DNA from: Desulfamplus sp.
Lineage (GTDB): Bacteria; Desulfobacterota; Desulfobacteria; Desulfobacterales; Desulfobacteraceae
Assembly: GCA_015232465.1 (NCBI GenBank)
Contig: JADFZO010000023.1
Location: 1 to 37,779, forward strand
DNA length: 37,779 nucleotides
Reading direction: 5' to 3'
Part shown: piece after piece, positions 1-12,242 of the stretch
Layout: each line of letters starts with the position of its first letter
Numbering within the stretch: the stretch's first letter is position 1
Made by a program: the position numbers and the translations under genes
The notes under the pieces: generated by a model
Told to the model about the DNA's origin: nothing
Database searches by the model: none
The model's input: only the letters and a program-made list of their open reading frames with translations

Positions 1-25
1 TGGCAACTATTTTTAGAGTAGTTAT

Positions 26-334
26 ATGCGACTATTGAACCTTGAAGGAACACTACCTAACTTTGTAGCATCGACTCGCCATGCTGACGGATTAGTTGTT
101 ACAGGTCCAGTATCAAGAAATATGAGAATAGCACTGCTGCAAACCTATGAGGCTATGGCTGAACCAAAGGTTGTGATTGCAGTTGGAAGTTGTGCAATTA
201 CAGGCGGACCATTTAGGAAAAGCCCCGAAGTCTCAGATGGGCTTAACAATATTATTCCTGTTGACCTATATATTCCGGGTTGTCCACCCCACCCACTTAC
301 AAATCTTCATGCACTTATTACATTTTTTAAATAG
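26..334 (+). CDS. NuoB/HycG-family 20 kDa Fe-S subunit, N-terminally incomplete
   Basis: This is the C-terminal two thirds of the NADH dehydrogenase 20 kDa / hydrogenase small-subunit family found in energy-converting hydrogenases and formate hydrogenlyases (HycG, EchC, MbhJ). These proteins hold one [4Fe-4S] cluster next to the large subunit. Visible are the RHAD..VVTGPV segment, the third cluster cysteine in VGSC and the fourth in PGCPP. The 102 residues lack the N-terminal CxxC pair that the family needs. An in-frame TAG lies at 14-16, so the ORF cannot simply extend leftwards in this frame: either the gene is frameshifted, or the visible ATG is internal to a broken copy. It converges on priA with a 28-bp gap. 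Family assignment is firm; which complex it belongs to cannot be told from this window. Confidence 0.75.
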   Translation: MRLLNLEGTLPNFVASTRHADGLVVTGPVSRNMRIALLQTYEAMAEPKVVIAVGSCAITGGPFRKSPEVSDGLNNIIPVDLYIPGCPPHPLTNLHALITFFK

Positions 335-362
335 ATATTTGTAACTTATTTTTATTTTAAAA

Positions 363-2954
363 TCACATCATAAAGTATGGATCAACATCAATCCCAACTG
401 ATATATCTTTTGCTGAAAATGCCCTTTTATCTGCTATCAGATGCTGAACAGCTCTGTTTAAAAGAGATGCTAAAGGGCTTTTGAGCAGAATCTGCCAGCG
501 ATAACGCATTGATATTTTTGGTATTCCAGCCTCAATCGGTCCTAACATCTCAATAGGTTGCCCCCCATTATACTCATCAATAAAATTTTTACACAAATCC
601 CCAACCATAAGAGCGTGGGATTTTACCTTTTCCACATCAAGCCCTGAGATTTTAAGCTGAATAATCCTTGAAAATGGAGGATAAGATAACGCCTGCCTAA
701 ATGGAATCTCGCTGTTGTAAAACTCCACAAAATCCTGATTTTTAGATGCCTCAATGCTAAAGTGATCAGGGTTATAGGTCTGCATTATAACTTTTCCTGG
801 TCTGTCGCCCCTTCCTGCACGACCAGCAACTTGAGCAAGAAGCTGAAAAGTTCTCTCGCCTGCACGAAAATCTGGAAAGTTTAACGACAAATCAGCACAG
901 ATAACACCAACAAGCGTAATTGCTGGAAAATCGTGCCCCTTTGCAAGCATCTGAGTTCCAACAATAATATCAACAGTCCGATTTTTAACCTTTTTAAGAA
1001 TCTGAACAGTAGCCCCTTTTTTGCTGCCAGTATCTTGATCAAGCCTTATAATTCGTGCCTCAGGGAACATAGATTTTAGTAGATTTTCAATCTTTTCAGT
1101 CCCAAACCCCAAAGGTTTTATCTTTGCAGAGCCACACTTAGAGCACTTAACATCTGATAAGACCTTAGTAGAGTAAAACATTCCGCCAGTTGCTGTTTTT
1201 ATGTTTGCTGTATTTATTGTTGATGCTATTGAAAATCCGCAAAGATGACACCTAAATTGGCTACTATCTTTGTGCAGTGTCATTGTGATGTCGCAAAATT
1301 TGCACTTAATAGCCTCACCGCAAGATTCGCAAACTGGAAAGGTTGCAAACCCTCTACGGTTCAAAAAGATAAGAGCCTGCTCCCCTTTTCTTAGGCACTC
1401 TGATATAGCTTTTGAAAGCTCTGGAGTAACTATTTTATCTCTCCACTGGCAATCTTTATATTTTTTTAAATCAACCAGCGTGATCTCTGGCAAAGGGTGT
1501 TGATTAACCCGTTTTTTTAAGAAAATCTCCTGAAATTTTCCCTGACATGCGTTGTAATAGGACTGTATTGATGGTGTTGCAGAGCCTAATATTACAGCTA
1601 TATTTGCTTGCTGTGCCCTTACAACTGCAAGGTCTTTGGCGTTATATCTAAGACCTCTTTCTTGTTTATATGATGTGTCGTGCTCCTCATCAACAATAAC
1701 TATTCCAAGATTTTCAACTGGTGCAAATATTGCAGACCTTGCCCCAATTACAATATTGACTTCTCCCCTTGCAATTTTATGCCACTGATCAAGAAGCTCC
1801 CCCTTAGATAGCCCACTGTGAATCACAGCTATTGTGTTGCCAAATCGTGCTCTAAAACGCCTCTCTGTCTGCGATATTAGAGATATTTCAGGCACAAGAA
1901 TAATTGCCCCTTTGCCCCTATTTACCGACTCTGTAACAAGACGCATATAGACCTCGGTTTTCCCGCTTCCAGTAACACCAGTAAGAAGATAACGCAAAAA
2001 GCCCATATCCATCTTATCTTTGACCTGATTTACAACCTCTTGTTGCTCTTGGGTCAATTCAGGCGGAACATCAGGATCAACAGAATCTCCAAATGGGTCC
2101 CTAAATACCTGCCTCTTAGTGACTATCAGATAGCCAGCTTCAGCCATAAGGGTAACCAGCTTTGGTGCAGTTGGGACATCTTTTTTTAGAGTGCTCAAAG
2201 AGATTTCACCATATTTAGTAACTATATCAATAATCTCTTGTCGCTTTTTTGATAAACCCTCTAAATTGGGGCTTAAGAGTGGATTTATTGAGATAAATTT
2301 TTCTATCTTGATATTTGTTTTATCCTGTTTTAGTTCAGATGTTATCTCAATTAGCCCCTCTTTAACCATCTTATTTATCAATGTGTGAGTTACGTTTGGA
2401 GAGCCATTGACTCTATCGACTTTTTTATTATCTGTAAGAGATTTTAAAGTAACCAGTTTATCTAATGAGCCAATCTGGTTGAGCACATAAGACTCTGAAG
2501 GGGTAAGAAGTTTTTGCTCCAATTTTTCAAGCCCCTTTTTTGCTGCACTCACTAAAGAGACATCATAGCTCTCAAGACCAGAGGGAAGAGCTGATTTTAT
2601 AACTTCACCAATTGGGTGGATATAGTAGGAGGCGATCCACCTAAAGAACTGAACCATAGATGGTGGAAACAGGGCAATATCATCAAGAAGATCAAGGATC
2701 AGTTTGGGTTGATAGCTGCAATTGGAGGTGGTATCAGAGTTGCTATCTATCTTTTTACTAAGAATGTAGCCTGTAATCCTGCGTCTGGCAAATGGCACAA
2801 GAACCCTCATTCCTATTTTTGCACTATTTGCAAGATGTGGAGGAACTTTATAGGTAAATGTCTGATTTAATGGAAGGGCAACAGCAACCTCAATGGATTG
2901 GTCGTTTTCAATAGGCTGGGGTTTCTCAATTGGTTGATTTTGAATATTTTTCAT
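363..2954 (-). CDS. priA: Primosomal protein N' (replication restart helicase PriA)
   Basis: PriA is a 3'-to-5' superfamily 2 helicase that recognises stalled forks and reloads the replisome. The 863-residue protein has an N-terminal DNA-binding domain (about 20-120), Walker A GVTGSGKT at 326-333, DEEH at 422-425 and GSATPS near 457. Eight zinc-binding cysteines lie at 542, 545, 551, 554, 569, 572, 604 and 607, followed by the GxGTE segment. Two things are unusual. There is a polar N-terminal extension with repeated QPIE-like units before the normal start of the fold. There is also a gap of about 30 residues between the third and fourth cysteine pairs, where about 8 is usual. It is longer than the roughly 730-residue E. 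coli protein. It is transcribed divergently from upp. Confidence 0.95.
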   Translation of the reverse strand: MKNIQNQPIEKPQPIENDQSIEVAVALPLNQTFTYKVPPHLANSAKIGMRVLVPFARRRITGYILSKKIDSNSDTTSNCSYQPKLILDLLDDIALFPPSMVQFFRWIASYYIHPIGEVIKSALPSGLESYDVSLVSAAKKGLEKLEQKLLTPSESYVLNQIGSLDKLVTLKSLTDNKKVDRVNGSPNVTHTLINKMVKEGLIEITSELKQDKTNIKIEKFISINPLLSPNLEGLSKKRQEIIDIVTKYGEISLSTLKKDVPTAPKLVTLMAEAGYLIVTKRQVFRDPFGDSVDPDVPPELTQEQQEVVNQVKDKMDMGFLRYLLTGVTGSGKTEVYMRLVTESVNRGKGAIILVPEISLISQTERRFRARFGNTIAVIHSGLSKGELLDQWHKIARGEVNIVIGARSAIFAPVENLGIVIVDEEHDTSYKQERGLRYNAKDLAVVRAQQANIAVILGSATPSIQSYYNACQGKFQEIFLKKRVNQHPLPEITLVDLKKYKDCQWRDKIVTPELSKAISECLRKGEQALIFLNRRGFATFPVCESCGEAIKCKFCDITMTLHKDSSQFRCHLCGFSIASTINTANIKTATGGMFYSTKVLSDVKCSKCGSAKIKPLGFGTEKIENLLKSMFPEARIIRLDQDTGSKKGATVQILKKVKNRTVDIIVGTQMLAKGHDFPAITLVGVICADLSLNFPDFRAGERTFQLLAQVAGRAGRGDRPGKVIMQTYNPDHFSIEASKNQDFVEFYNSEIPFRQALSYPPFSRIIQLKISGLDVEKVKSHALMVGDLCKNFIDEYNGGQPIEMLGPIEAGIPKISMRYRWQILLKSPLASLLNRAVQHLIADKRAFSAKDISVGIDVDPYFMM

Positions 2955-3133
2955 ATTATCTTATTTTTCTTTTTTCTTGACTACCTAAAGGCATATTTCA
3001 TAAATTGATCAACTTTTTTTAATAGTCCAGATTAGAAGTTGAATCAAGAAGAGATTTTTATAGCTTTGCAAAAGTTTAAATCTTAATCAATTAACCAAAC
3101 AGAGATTCAAAGCAAAAAGGAGAGATAAACATC

Positions 3134-3760
3134 ATGGCAGTCTATGTTCAGAACCACCCGCTAATAAAGCATAAACTTGGTCTGATGAGAGAAAAAGATA
3201 TATCGACAAAAGATTTTAGAGATCTATCCTCGGAAGTCGCAAGGCTTTTAACTTATGAGGCAACAAAAAATATTGAGACTGAAAAGCAGACCATTCAAGG
3301 CTGGGCAGGCAGTGTTGAGGTTGAACGGATAAAGGGCAAAAAGATTACTATTGTCCCAATTTTAAGAGCTGGGCTTGGCATGATGGACGGAGTTATTGAT
3401 CTTATTCCATCTGCAAAGGTAAGCGTTGTTGGGTTTTATAGAAATGAGGAGACCCTCGAACCTGTAAAATATTATGTGAAAATCGCAAGTTCAATTGATG
3501 AGAGAACAGCACTAATCTTAGACCCAATGCTTGCAACTGGAGGAACATTGATAGCCACTATTGATCTTTTAAAAGAGGCTGGCTGTAAAGATATTAAGGG
3601 GCTTTTTTTGGTTGCAGCACCAGAGGGGATTGCAAAAGTTCAAGCAAAGCACCCTGACGTTGATATTTATGTTGCAGCTATTGATGAGCGTCTTAATGAT
3701 GTTGGTTATATTCTTCCAGGTCTTGGTGATGCTGGAGATAAAATTTTTGGAACAAAATAG
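3134..3760 (+). CDS. upp: Uracil phosphoribosyltransferase
   Basis: Converts uracil and PRPP to UMP in the pyrimidine salvage pathway, in the cytoplasm. The 208-residue length matches the family. The PRPP-binding loop is [10 protein letters not shown], and the uracil-binding C-terminal end [12 protein letters not shown] is intact. An AGGAGA Shine-Dalgarno sequence precedes the ATG at a usual distance. It lies 65 bp upstream of a uracil permease gene on the same strand, so uptake and conversion of uracil are probably co-expressed. The 179-bp gap to priA, which is divergent, must hold promoters for both directions; no convincing -35/-10 pair could be picked. Confidence 0.96.
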   Translation: MAVYVQNHPLIKHKLGLMREKDISTKDFRDLSSEVARLLTYEATKNIETEKQTIQGWAGSVEVERIKGKKITIVPILRAGLGMMDGVIDLIPSAKVSVVGFYRNEETLEPVKYYVKIASSIDERTALILDPMLATGGTLIATIDLLKEAGCKDIKGLFLVAAPEGIAKVQAKHPDVDIYVAAIDERLNDVGYILPGLGDAGDKIFGTK

Positions 3761-3825
3761 CTCTATAACAATTGACTTTTTCTTAGGGTAAAAAATTAAC
3801 AATTTAAAACAAGGAAATTCGGTAA

Positions 3826-5088
3826 ATGTCAGATATAAACCAATCATCAACTGATTATAGCTTTAAAATCAAAGATTCGCTTTTAGGTGCACAGATGCTC
3901 TTTGTAGCATTTGGAGCGTTGGTTCTTGTGCCACTTTTAACAGGGCTTGATCCCAATGTTGCTCTATTTACGGCTGGAGCTGGAACGCTCATTTTTCAGG
4001 TAATTACTAAAGGAAAAGTGCCTGTATTTCTTGCATCATCTTTTGCATTTCTTCCGCCAATTATGTATGGGGTCAAAACTTGGGGAGTGCCCGCAACCTT
4101 GTGCGGTCTATGTGCATCTGGTGTTGTGTATGTTATATTAAGTTTTTTGATTAGATGGCAGGGTAGCGGAATTATCAAAAAAGTGCTTCCAGCAGTGGTT
4201 ACTGGACCTGTTATTATGGTTATTGGGCTTATCCTCTCTCCTGTTGCTGTTCACATGGCAATGGGCAAAACAGGTGATGGCTCTATGGTTCTTTTTCCAG
4301 AAAAAACCGCTTTGATTATATCATTAGCATCTCTTACTGCCACTGTGCTTGCATCTATTCTTGGCAGAGGTATAATTAGACTAATTCCAATTTTGTGTGG
4401 AATTGTAACTGGATATGTTCTATCTCTCATATTTGGGATTGTTGATTTCTCAGCAGTTACAAAGGCATCTTGGTTCTCTATGCCTAATTTTGTTATGCCA
4501 GAGTGGAATGCTCAAGCGATCTTTTATATTCTTCCAATTGCCATTGCACCAGCAATTGAACATGTTGGAGATGTGCTTGCTATTGGCGGTGTTACTGGAA
4601 AAGATTATGTAAAAGACCCAGGTCTTGAAAACACCCTCTTAGGAGACGGCATTGCAACATCTTTTGCATCATTTTTAGGGGGACCTCCAAACACAACATA
4701 CTCAGAAGTTACAGGGGCAGTTGCCCTAACACGAGTTTTTAATCCAGCAATCATGACATGGGCTGCAATAACCGCAATACTGCTTGCCTTTGTTGGTAAA
4801 CTTGGGTCATTTCTTCAGACTATTCCAACACCTGTAATGGGTGGAATTATGCTGCTCCTTTTTGGTGCTATTATGGTAATTGGGCTAAATACACTTGTGC
4901 AATCTGGTGAAAATCTAACTGAGCCAAGAAATCTAACTATTGTTGCTCTCATTTTAGTCTTTGGTATTGGTGGAATGAGCTTTTCTGCTGGTGAGTTTAC
5001 ACTTCAAGGTATTGGTCTTGCTGGTATTTTAGGTGTGGCAATGAATCTTATTTTGCCAAAAGAGAGACAAAAAATAGATAAGGAGTAA
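3826..5088 (+). CDS. uraA: Uracil:proton symporter (NAT/NCS2 family)
   Basis: Inner-membrane nucleobase permease of the nucleobase-ascorbate transporter family. The 420 residues are almost entirely hydrophobic segments, consistent with the 14-helix UraA fold. Both substrate-site regions are recognisable: the IEHVGDV helix, carrying the first conserved Glu, and the GGPPNTTYSE signature, carrying the second. AAGGA lies upstream of the ATG. Its position directly after upp supports uracil over xanthine or other bases as substrate. It is followed after 6 bp by trmO, so the three genes are probably co-transcribed. Confidence 0.93.
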   Translation: MSDINQSSTDYSFKIKDSLLGAQMLFVAFGALVLVPLLTGLDPNVALFTAGAGTLIFQVITKGKVPVFLASSFAFLPPIMYGVKTWGVPATLCGLCASGVVYVILSFLIRWQGSGIIKKVLPAVVTGPVIMVIGLILSPVAVHMAMGKTGDGSMVLFPEKTALIISLASLTATVLASILGRGIIRLIPILCGIVTGYVLSLIFGIVDFSAVTKASWFSMPNFVMPEWNAQAIFYILPIAIAPAIEHVGDVLAIGGVTGKDYVKDPGLENTLLGDGIATSFASFLGGPPNTTYSEVTGAVALTRVFNPAIMTWAAITAILLAFVGKLGSFLQTIPTPVMGGIMLLLFGAIMVIGLNTLVQSGENLTEPRNLTIVALILVFGIGGMSFSAGEFTLQGIGLAGILGVAMNLILPKERQKIDKE

Positions 5089-5094
5089 ATATTT

Positions 5095-5580
5095 ATGATA
5101 ACTTTTAACCCAATAGGAGTTATTTACTCACCACACGAGGAGCGTGAAGGGGCACCAATACAGTCTGCTGCTGCATCAGAATTTGAAGGTAAAATTGAAA
5201 TTTTACCTCAATATAAAGAGGCTTTAGATGACTTAGATGGATTTGAAAGAATAATCCTTTTGTACCATTTTCACCTATCTGATGGTTACAATTTAAAGGT
5301 CAAACCATTTCTTGACAATGTGAAACGTGGGCTTTTTGCTACCCGTGCACCAAGACGACCGAATCAGATTGGAATATCAATTGTTAAACTTCTAAAGGTT
5401 GAAGATAACACCATCTACATCAAAGGGGTTGATGTGGTAAATGGCACTCCGCTTATAGATATAAAGCCTTATGTGCCAATATTTGACGCATTTACTGACT
5501 CACAATCTGGTTGGTTTGACAATATCGATAAAAATGTAGATTTTGTACGGGCTGATAAAAGATTTGTGGACGAAATGTAA
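5095..5580 (+). CDS. trmO: tRNA m6t6A methyltransferase TrmO/TsaA-like
   Basis: Member of the TsaA/VirR/TrmO family, whose E. coli member uses S-adenosylmethionine to N6-methylate t6A37 in tRNA-Thr. The 161 residues show the family landmarks: PIGVIYSPHEE at the N terminus, the FERIILLYHFH strand, ATRAPRRPNQIG (normally ATR(S/A)PxRPNPIG) and NGTPLIDIKPYVP. This is the short form, lacking the C-terminal extension of the E. coli protein. It starts 6 bp after uraA. Substrate specificity has not been shown for short forms, so the reaction is inferred from the family. Confidence 0.85.
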   Translation: MITFNPIGVIYSPHEEREGAPIQSAAASEFEGKIEILPQYKEALDDLDGFERIILLYHFHLSDGYNLKVKPFLDNVKRGLFATRAPRRPNQIGISIVKLLKVEDNTIYIKGVDVVNGTPLIDIKPYVPIFDAFTDSQSGWFDNIDKNVDFVRADKRFVDEM

Positions 5581-5659
5581 GATTTTTGTTAATAGATTGC
5601 CTTAATATGCCCAATTGGGTGAAAATAGATTTTTTAAAATAAAATTTTTAAATAAATGA

Positions 5660-8584
<2,925 letters not shown>

Positions 8585-8586
8585 TT

Positions 8587-10578
8587 TTATTGGCTCTTAA
8601 AATCTATGGAGTCAAGAAGCTCTCTCACAGTTTTGAGAAGCTCTTGGCTGATTATGGGCTTCATAATAACTCTATCGATCTTAAAATCACTGCTTTGCAA
8701 ATCAGAGACTTTTGTGCTAAAACCTGTGCAGAGAATAACTGGAATATCAGGCTTGATCATCTTGATTGAGGCACAAAGTTTCTCTCCCGTAATACCGGGC
8801 ATTGTCAAATCTGTTATCACTAAATCATAAATCTCTGGCTCTTGACCAAAAGATTTTAACGCCTCAAGGCTATCTGTATGAATCAAGGCTTTATAACCTG
8901 ACCGCTCAAGAATTAGCTTTAACATCCTTACAACAACTGGCTCATCATCAACAACCAAAATAGTCTCTTTGCCTGTATATCTCTTGATAGGTGAAGATTC
9001 AACCATATCAACCTTTTTTTCCTCAACACACGGCAGATATACTTTAAAGGTGCTACCTTTTCCAGGCTCGCTATTTACAACAATCTTGCCCTTGCAACTC
9101 TTAACAATTCCATGCACAACAGATAGACCAAGACCTGTCCCCTTACCAATCTCTTTTGTTGTAAAATATGGTTCAAAGATTCGTTTAAGTGCTACTTGGT
9201 CCATGCCAATACCAGTATCGCTAACCTCAATGCAGAGATATCTTCCAGTAGAGAGGTCGCTAAAGTCAAAGTCAGAGCCGCCCGCAAACAGATTGTTAAA
9301 AGGCTTTTCAAACTCGCTTATACCAACGCTAAGGACTCCGCCCGTATCTTCCATTGCATGAAACGAATTGATAATCAGATTCATAAAGACCTGATGCATC
9401 TGTGTTGGATCAGCCATAACCATACAGCAACTTTTAGGGATATTTTGCTTTATTACGATTGTTGATGGTATCATTGCTCGTGATAGCTTAATTATCTCTT
9501 TTACAATCGGCAACACAGATAATGGGGCAACCTCATGGTGCTCTTGGCGGCTAAATGTTAAAATCTGCTTTACTAACTCCTTTGCCCTGTTACCAGCTCT
9601 TAGAATCTCGTTTAAAAACTCTCTTTGGGTGCTCCCCTCTTTGCTATCCTCAATTAGTAGCTCTGCACAACCAATTATTGGAAATAAAATATTATTAAAA
9701 TCATGGGCAATTCCTCCAGCCATAGTTCCGATTGCCTCCATCTTTTGTGCCTGATTTAGCTGGGATTCAAGCCTTTTCATATCCTCTTCAGCCCTCTTTT
9801 TTAGAGTCTCATCTCTAAATAGCACAACAAGTTCACCTGAAGAGAGCTTATAGACATAATTGTCGTAATATCCGCTGATTCTATCGTCTTGATAGAGCTT
9901 TACAGGGTGCTGGTGAGGCTTTCCAGTATTTATAACTTTTTTAAATGTATCTATTAATCCAAACTCACGAATAGCTGGACGTGCCTCAAAAATGCTCTTT
10001 CCAATAAGCTCTTCTCGTTTTTGTTTTTCAATCTTTTCACCAGCTCTATTTAAATCAAGAAAGATAAAATCATCTCCATCACCAATAACCTTGTATATGG
10101 CAATTCCAGATATTATATTTTCAAAAAGAGTTTTGTATCGCTCATCACTATCTTTAAGATCGCTTTGAGCTTTTATCCTCTCTGCATCAATTTTTGCTGT
10201 GTATATTGCAACGTCAATAGTAACTTTTAATTCTCTTGTTGAGATAGGAGTCAAGAGATAGCCAAATGGGAAATCAAGCTCAACCTTAGATAGAGACCCC
10301 TCAACAGAGTCCCCTACTATGAAAACAATTGGGATATGATACAAATTACGTATCTGTTTTGCACACTCTGAAGCCTCCATTAACAATGCTTTTCGCCCCA
10401 TATTTAGCTCTATATCCATAAGTATTACATCAGGCTGGGCTATATTGAGGGCTTTAAGAGCCTTCTCTCCTGAATCAACAACAGATACAATATCGCAATT
10501 TATATATCCTAAATGTATCTTCAACTCTTTTATTGTATCTGGATCAGCTTCAATGATCATTATTTTGGTCATCTTCAT
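8587..10578 (-). CDS. Hybrid sensor histidine kinase, REC-PAS-HisKA-HATPase-REC
   Basis: A soluble signalling kinase with no membrane segments. From the ATG at 10578 it has 663 residues: an N-terminal receiver with phosphoacceptor Asp55, a PAS domain (about 140-265), HisKA with His292 in AHDFNN, a HATPase domain (NLIINSFHAM, DTGIGM, GTGLGL) and a C-terminal receiver with Asp590. In the first receiver the conserved Lys of the usual KP motif is Thr (LLTPI), so it may not signal normally. A longer reading begins at a TTG at 10593 that overlaps the era stop. ATG 10578 is preferred because TGAGAG lies about 8 bases upstream. It is coupled to era, a ribosome-assembly gene; no output partner is adjacent and the signal is unknown. 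Confidence 0.88.
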   Translation of the reverse strand: MKMTKIMIIEADPDTIKELKIHLGYINCDIVSVVDSGEKALKALNIAQPDVILMDIELNMGRKALLMEASECAKQIRNLYHIPIVFIVGDSVEGSLSKVELDFPFGYLLTPISTRELKVTIDVAIYTAKIDAERIKAQSDLKDSDERYKTLFENIISGIAIYKVIGDGDDFIFLDLNRAGEKIEKQKREELIGKSIFEARPAIREFGLIDTFKKVINTGKPHQHPVKLYQDDRISGYYDNYVYKLSSGELVVLFRDETLKKRAEEDMKRLESQLNQAQKMEAIGTMAGGIAHDFNNILFPIIGCAELLIEDSKEGSTQREFLNEILRAGNRAKELVKQILTFSRQEHHEVAPLSVLPIVKEIIKLSRAMIPSTIVIKQNIPKSCCMVMADPTQMHQVFMNLIINSFHAMEDTGGVLSVGISEFEKPFNNLFAGGSDFDFSDLSTGRYLCIEVSDTGIGMDQVALKRIFEPYFTTKEIGKGTGLGLSVVHGIVKSCKGKIVVNSEPGKGSTFKVYLPCVEEKKVDMVESSPIKRYTGKETILVVDDEPVVVRMLKLILERSGYKALIHTDSLEALKSFGQEPEIYDLVITDLTMPGITGEKLCASIKMIKPDIPVILCTGFSTKVSDLQSSDFKIDRVIMKPIISQELLKTVRELLDSIDFKSQ

Positions 10579-10589
10579 TTGTATAACTC

Positions 10590-11543
10590 TCAACTTTTAT
10601 TCGTAATATTTGTAGTATAGTATCCAAACTCTCTTAACATCCTCTCACTACTACTCCAATTTTTGCTAACCTTTACAAGAAGTTTTAAAAGGACTTTAGA
10701 GCCTGTCATACGCTCAATATCTTTTCTTGCCTGCTCCCCTATCTTTTTTAGCATCTGCCCACCTTTTCCAATAACAATCCCCTTTTGAGAATCCTTATCA
10801 AGATGGATACTTGCATGAATAACAATTAGCCTCTTTTCAACCTTAAATGAATCTACTGTTACTGCACTTGAGTATGGTATCTCCATGCCAGTAAGTCTAA
10901 AGACCTTTTCTCGAATCATCTCACCAGCAATGAATCTCTCTGAAAGATCGGTCAATGTATCTTCTGGAAACAGTCTTGGACCTTCTGGAAGAGTAGCTTC
11001 AACCTCGTTAAGTAGCTCATCTATCTGCAAGCCACTCTTTGCTGAGATTGGCACTACAGCTTTAAAGTTGTGCAGAGCTACACACCCTTGGATACGTGGT
11101 AAAAGAGTATCAGTTGAGATAGTATCAACCTTGTTTATTGCAAGAATTACAGATTTTTTTGTGCCCTCAAGCTGCTTAATTATTATCTCTTCTGACTCTC
11201 TTGCTTTGTCGCCAGCCTTTGCAGAGGCATCTATCATAAACAAAATAGCATCAACATCTTCAATTGCTGCAAGTGCCTGATCAACTATCTTACGGTTAAG
11301 AAGCGATTTTGCCTTATGAATGCCTGGTGTATCAACAAAGACCATCTGAGACATTGGACGATCAAGTATGCCAATAATTCTGTCGCGTGTGGTTTGTGGT
11401 TTATTTGATGTGATGGAGATTTTCTCCCCAATAACTCGATTAAGAAGGGTAGATTTTCCTACGTTTGGAACACCTACAATGGCAATAAATCCTGATCTAA
11501 ACCCTTGATTTTGGTTATTAACTTCCACTGCTTGCCCCCCCAT
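10590..11543 (-). CDS. era: GTPase Era (16S rRNA maturation)
   Basis: Essential GTPase that binds the 3' end of 16S rRNA during 30S assembly. G motifs are GVPNVGKS (G1), DTPGIH (G3) and NKVD (G4). The C-terminal KH domain carries the IGKGGQMLKKIG loop. At 317 residues it is slightly longer than usual, mainly because of about 15 extra N-terminal residues. The start region overlaps the end of engB by 26 bp, and the end overlaps the possible TTG start of the downstream kinase. Together these form a compact minus-strand unit engB-era-kinase. Confidence 0.96.
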   Translation of the reverse strand: MGGQAVEVNNQNQGFRSGFIAIVGVPNVGKSTLLNRVIGEKISITSNKPQTTRDRIIGILDRPMSQMVFVDTPGIHKAKSLLNRKIVDQALAAIEDVDAILFMIDASAKAGDKARESEEIIIKQLEGTKKSVILAINKVDTISTDTLLPRIQGCVALHNFKAVVPISAKSGLQIDELLNEVEATLPEGPRLFPEDTLTDLSERFIAGEMIREKVFRLTGMEIPYSSAVTVDSFKVEKRLIVIHASIHLDKDSQKGIVIGKGGQMLKKIGEQARKDIERMTGSKVLLKLLVKVSKNWSSSERMLREFGYYTTNITNKS

Positions 11544-12120
11544 TAAAAAGAGTATTTAACTCCTGCAATATATCATCTTTTCCCTGCTTTGATGTTGCAG
11601 AAAATAGGATAATATCCTCTTTTTTGCACATCAGAATCTTTGACATCTCATTTATGCGATTTATCTGCTTTTGATGCGATAGTTTATCAGCTTTAGTAAG
11701 CACCCTCAAACATGGAATCCCTCTATTAACAAGCCACTCCATCAGTTGAAACTCCTCTTGTTGAGGCTCTCTTCTTATGTCAATAAGAAGAACAACCCCC
11801 ATTAAATTGGCTCTTTGGCGAAGATAACGCTCAATCATATCTCCCCATTTAGAGCGAATCTCTTTTGATACCTTAGCATATCCATATCCTGGAAGATCAA
11901 CAAAAAAGAGGTTGTTGTTTATCTTAAAAAAGTTAATTAGCTGAGTGCACCCTGGTTTAGAGCTTGTCTTTACCAAGTTTTTACGGTTAAGTATTGTATT
12001 TATTAGAGAAGATTTCCCCACATTAGATCTCCCTGCAAAAGCAACTTCAGGGAACTCAGGCTCTGGAAAATGGGAGGGGTTCACAGCACTTTTAACAAAT
12101 TCAGTCTGTTTTATAATCAT
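11518..12120 (-). CDS. engB: Ribosome biogenesis GTPase EngB/YsxC
   Basis: TrmE-Era-EngA-EngB family GTPase needed for 50S subunit assembly. The 200-residue length is typical. Motifs are GRSNVGKSSLI (G1), DLPGYGYAK (G3) and TKADKL (G4). It is the first gene of the engB-era unit, an arrangement that puts two ribosome-assembly GTPases under shared control. The 122-bp gap upstream contains the stem-loop at 12178-12204, which separates it from the glutamate synthase genes. Confidence 0.95.
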   Translation of the reverse strand: MIIKQTEFVKSAVNPSHFPEPEFPEVAFAGRSNVGKSSLINTILNRKNLVKTSSKPGCTQLINFFKINNNLFFVDLPGYGYAKVSKEIRSKWGDMIERYLRQRANLMGVVLLIDIRREPQQEEFQLMEWLVNRGIPCLRVLTKADKLSHQKQINRINEMSKILMCKKEDIILFSATSKQGKDDILQELNTLFNGGASSGS

Positions 12121-12177
12121 TAATCTATCTTTTTATTATTTAAAGTTTACAAGCAATTTAAAGAGCGTTTCCATAGA

Positions 12178-12204
12178 AAAGGGCAACCACAAAGATTGCC
12201 CTTT
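12178..12204 (-). terminator. Possible terminator after the glutamate synthase operon
   Basis: A perfect 9-bp inverted repeat (AAAGGGCAA / TTGCCCTTT) with a 9-base loop lies 39 bp beyond the stop codon of the last glutamate synthase gene. Read on the minus strand, the stem runs into TTTTC. The T tract is short, so this could instead be a leaky terminator or a processing hairpin between this operon and engB-era. It is the clearest such stem-loop in the window. Confidence 0.5.
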
Positions 12205-12242
12205 AAAAGTAAAAAAAACAAATCAAAAATTTATTTTACTTT

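Noticed and set aside
2955-3133. Riboswitch or small RNA between priA and upp
   Set aside because: No convincing stem structure or conserved motif was visible; only divergent promoters are expected.
5612-5623. CCCAATTGGG before eno as a terminator or operator
   Set aside because: A ten-base palindrome with no loop cannot form a stable hairpin, and it has no T tract directly behind it.
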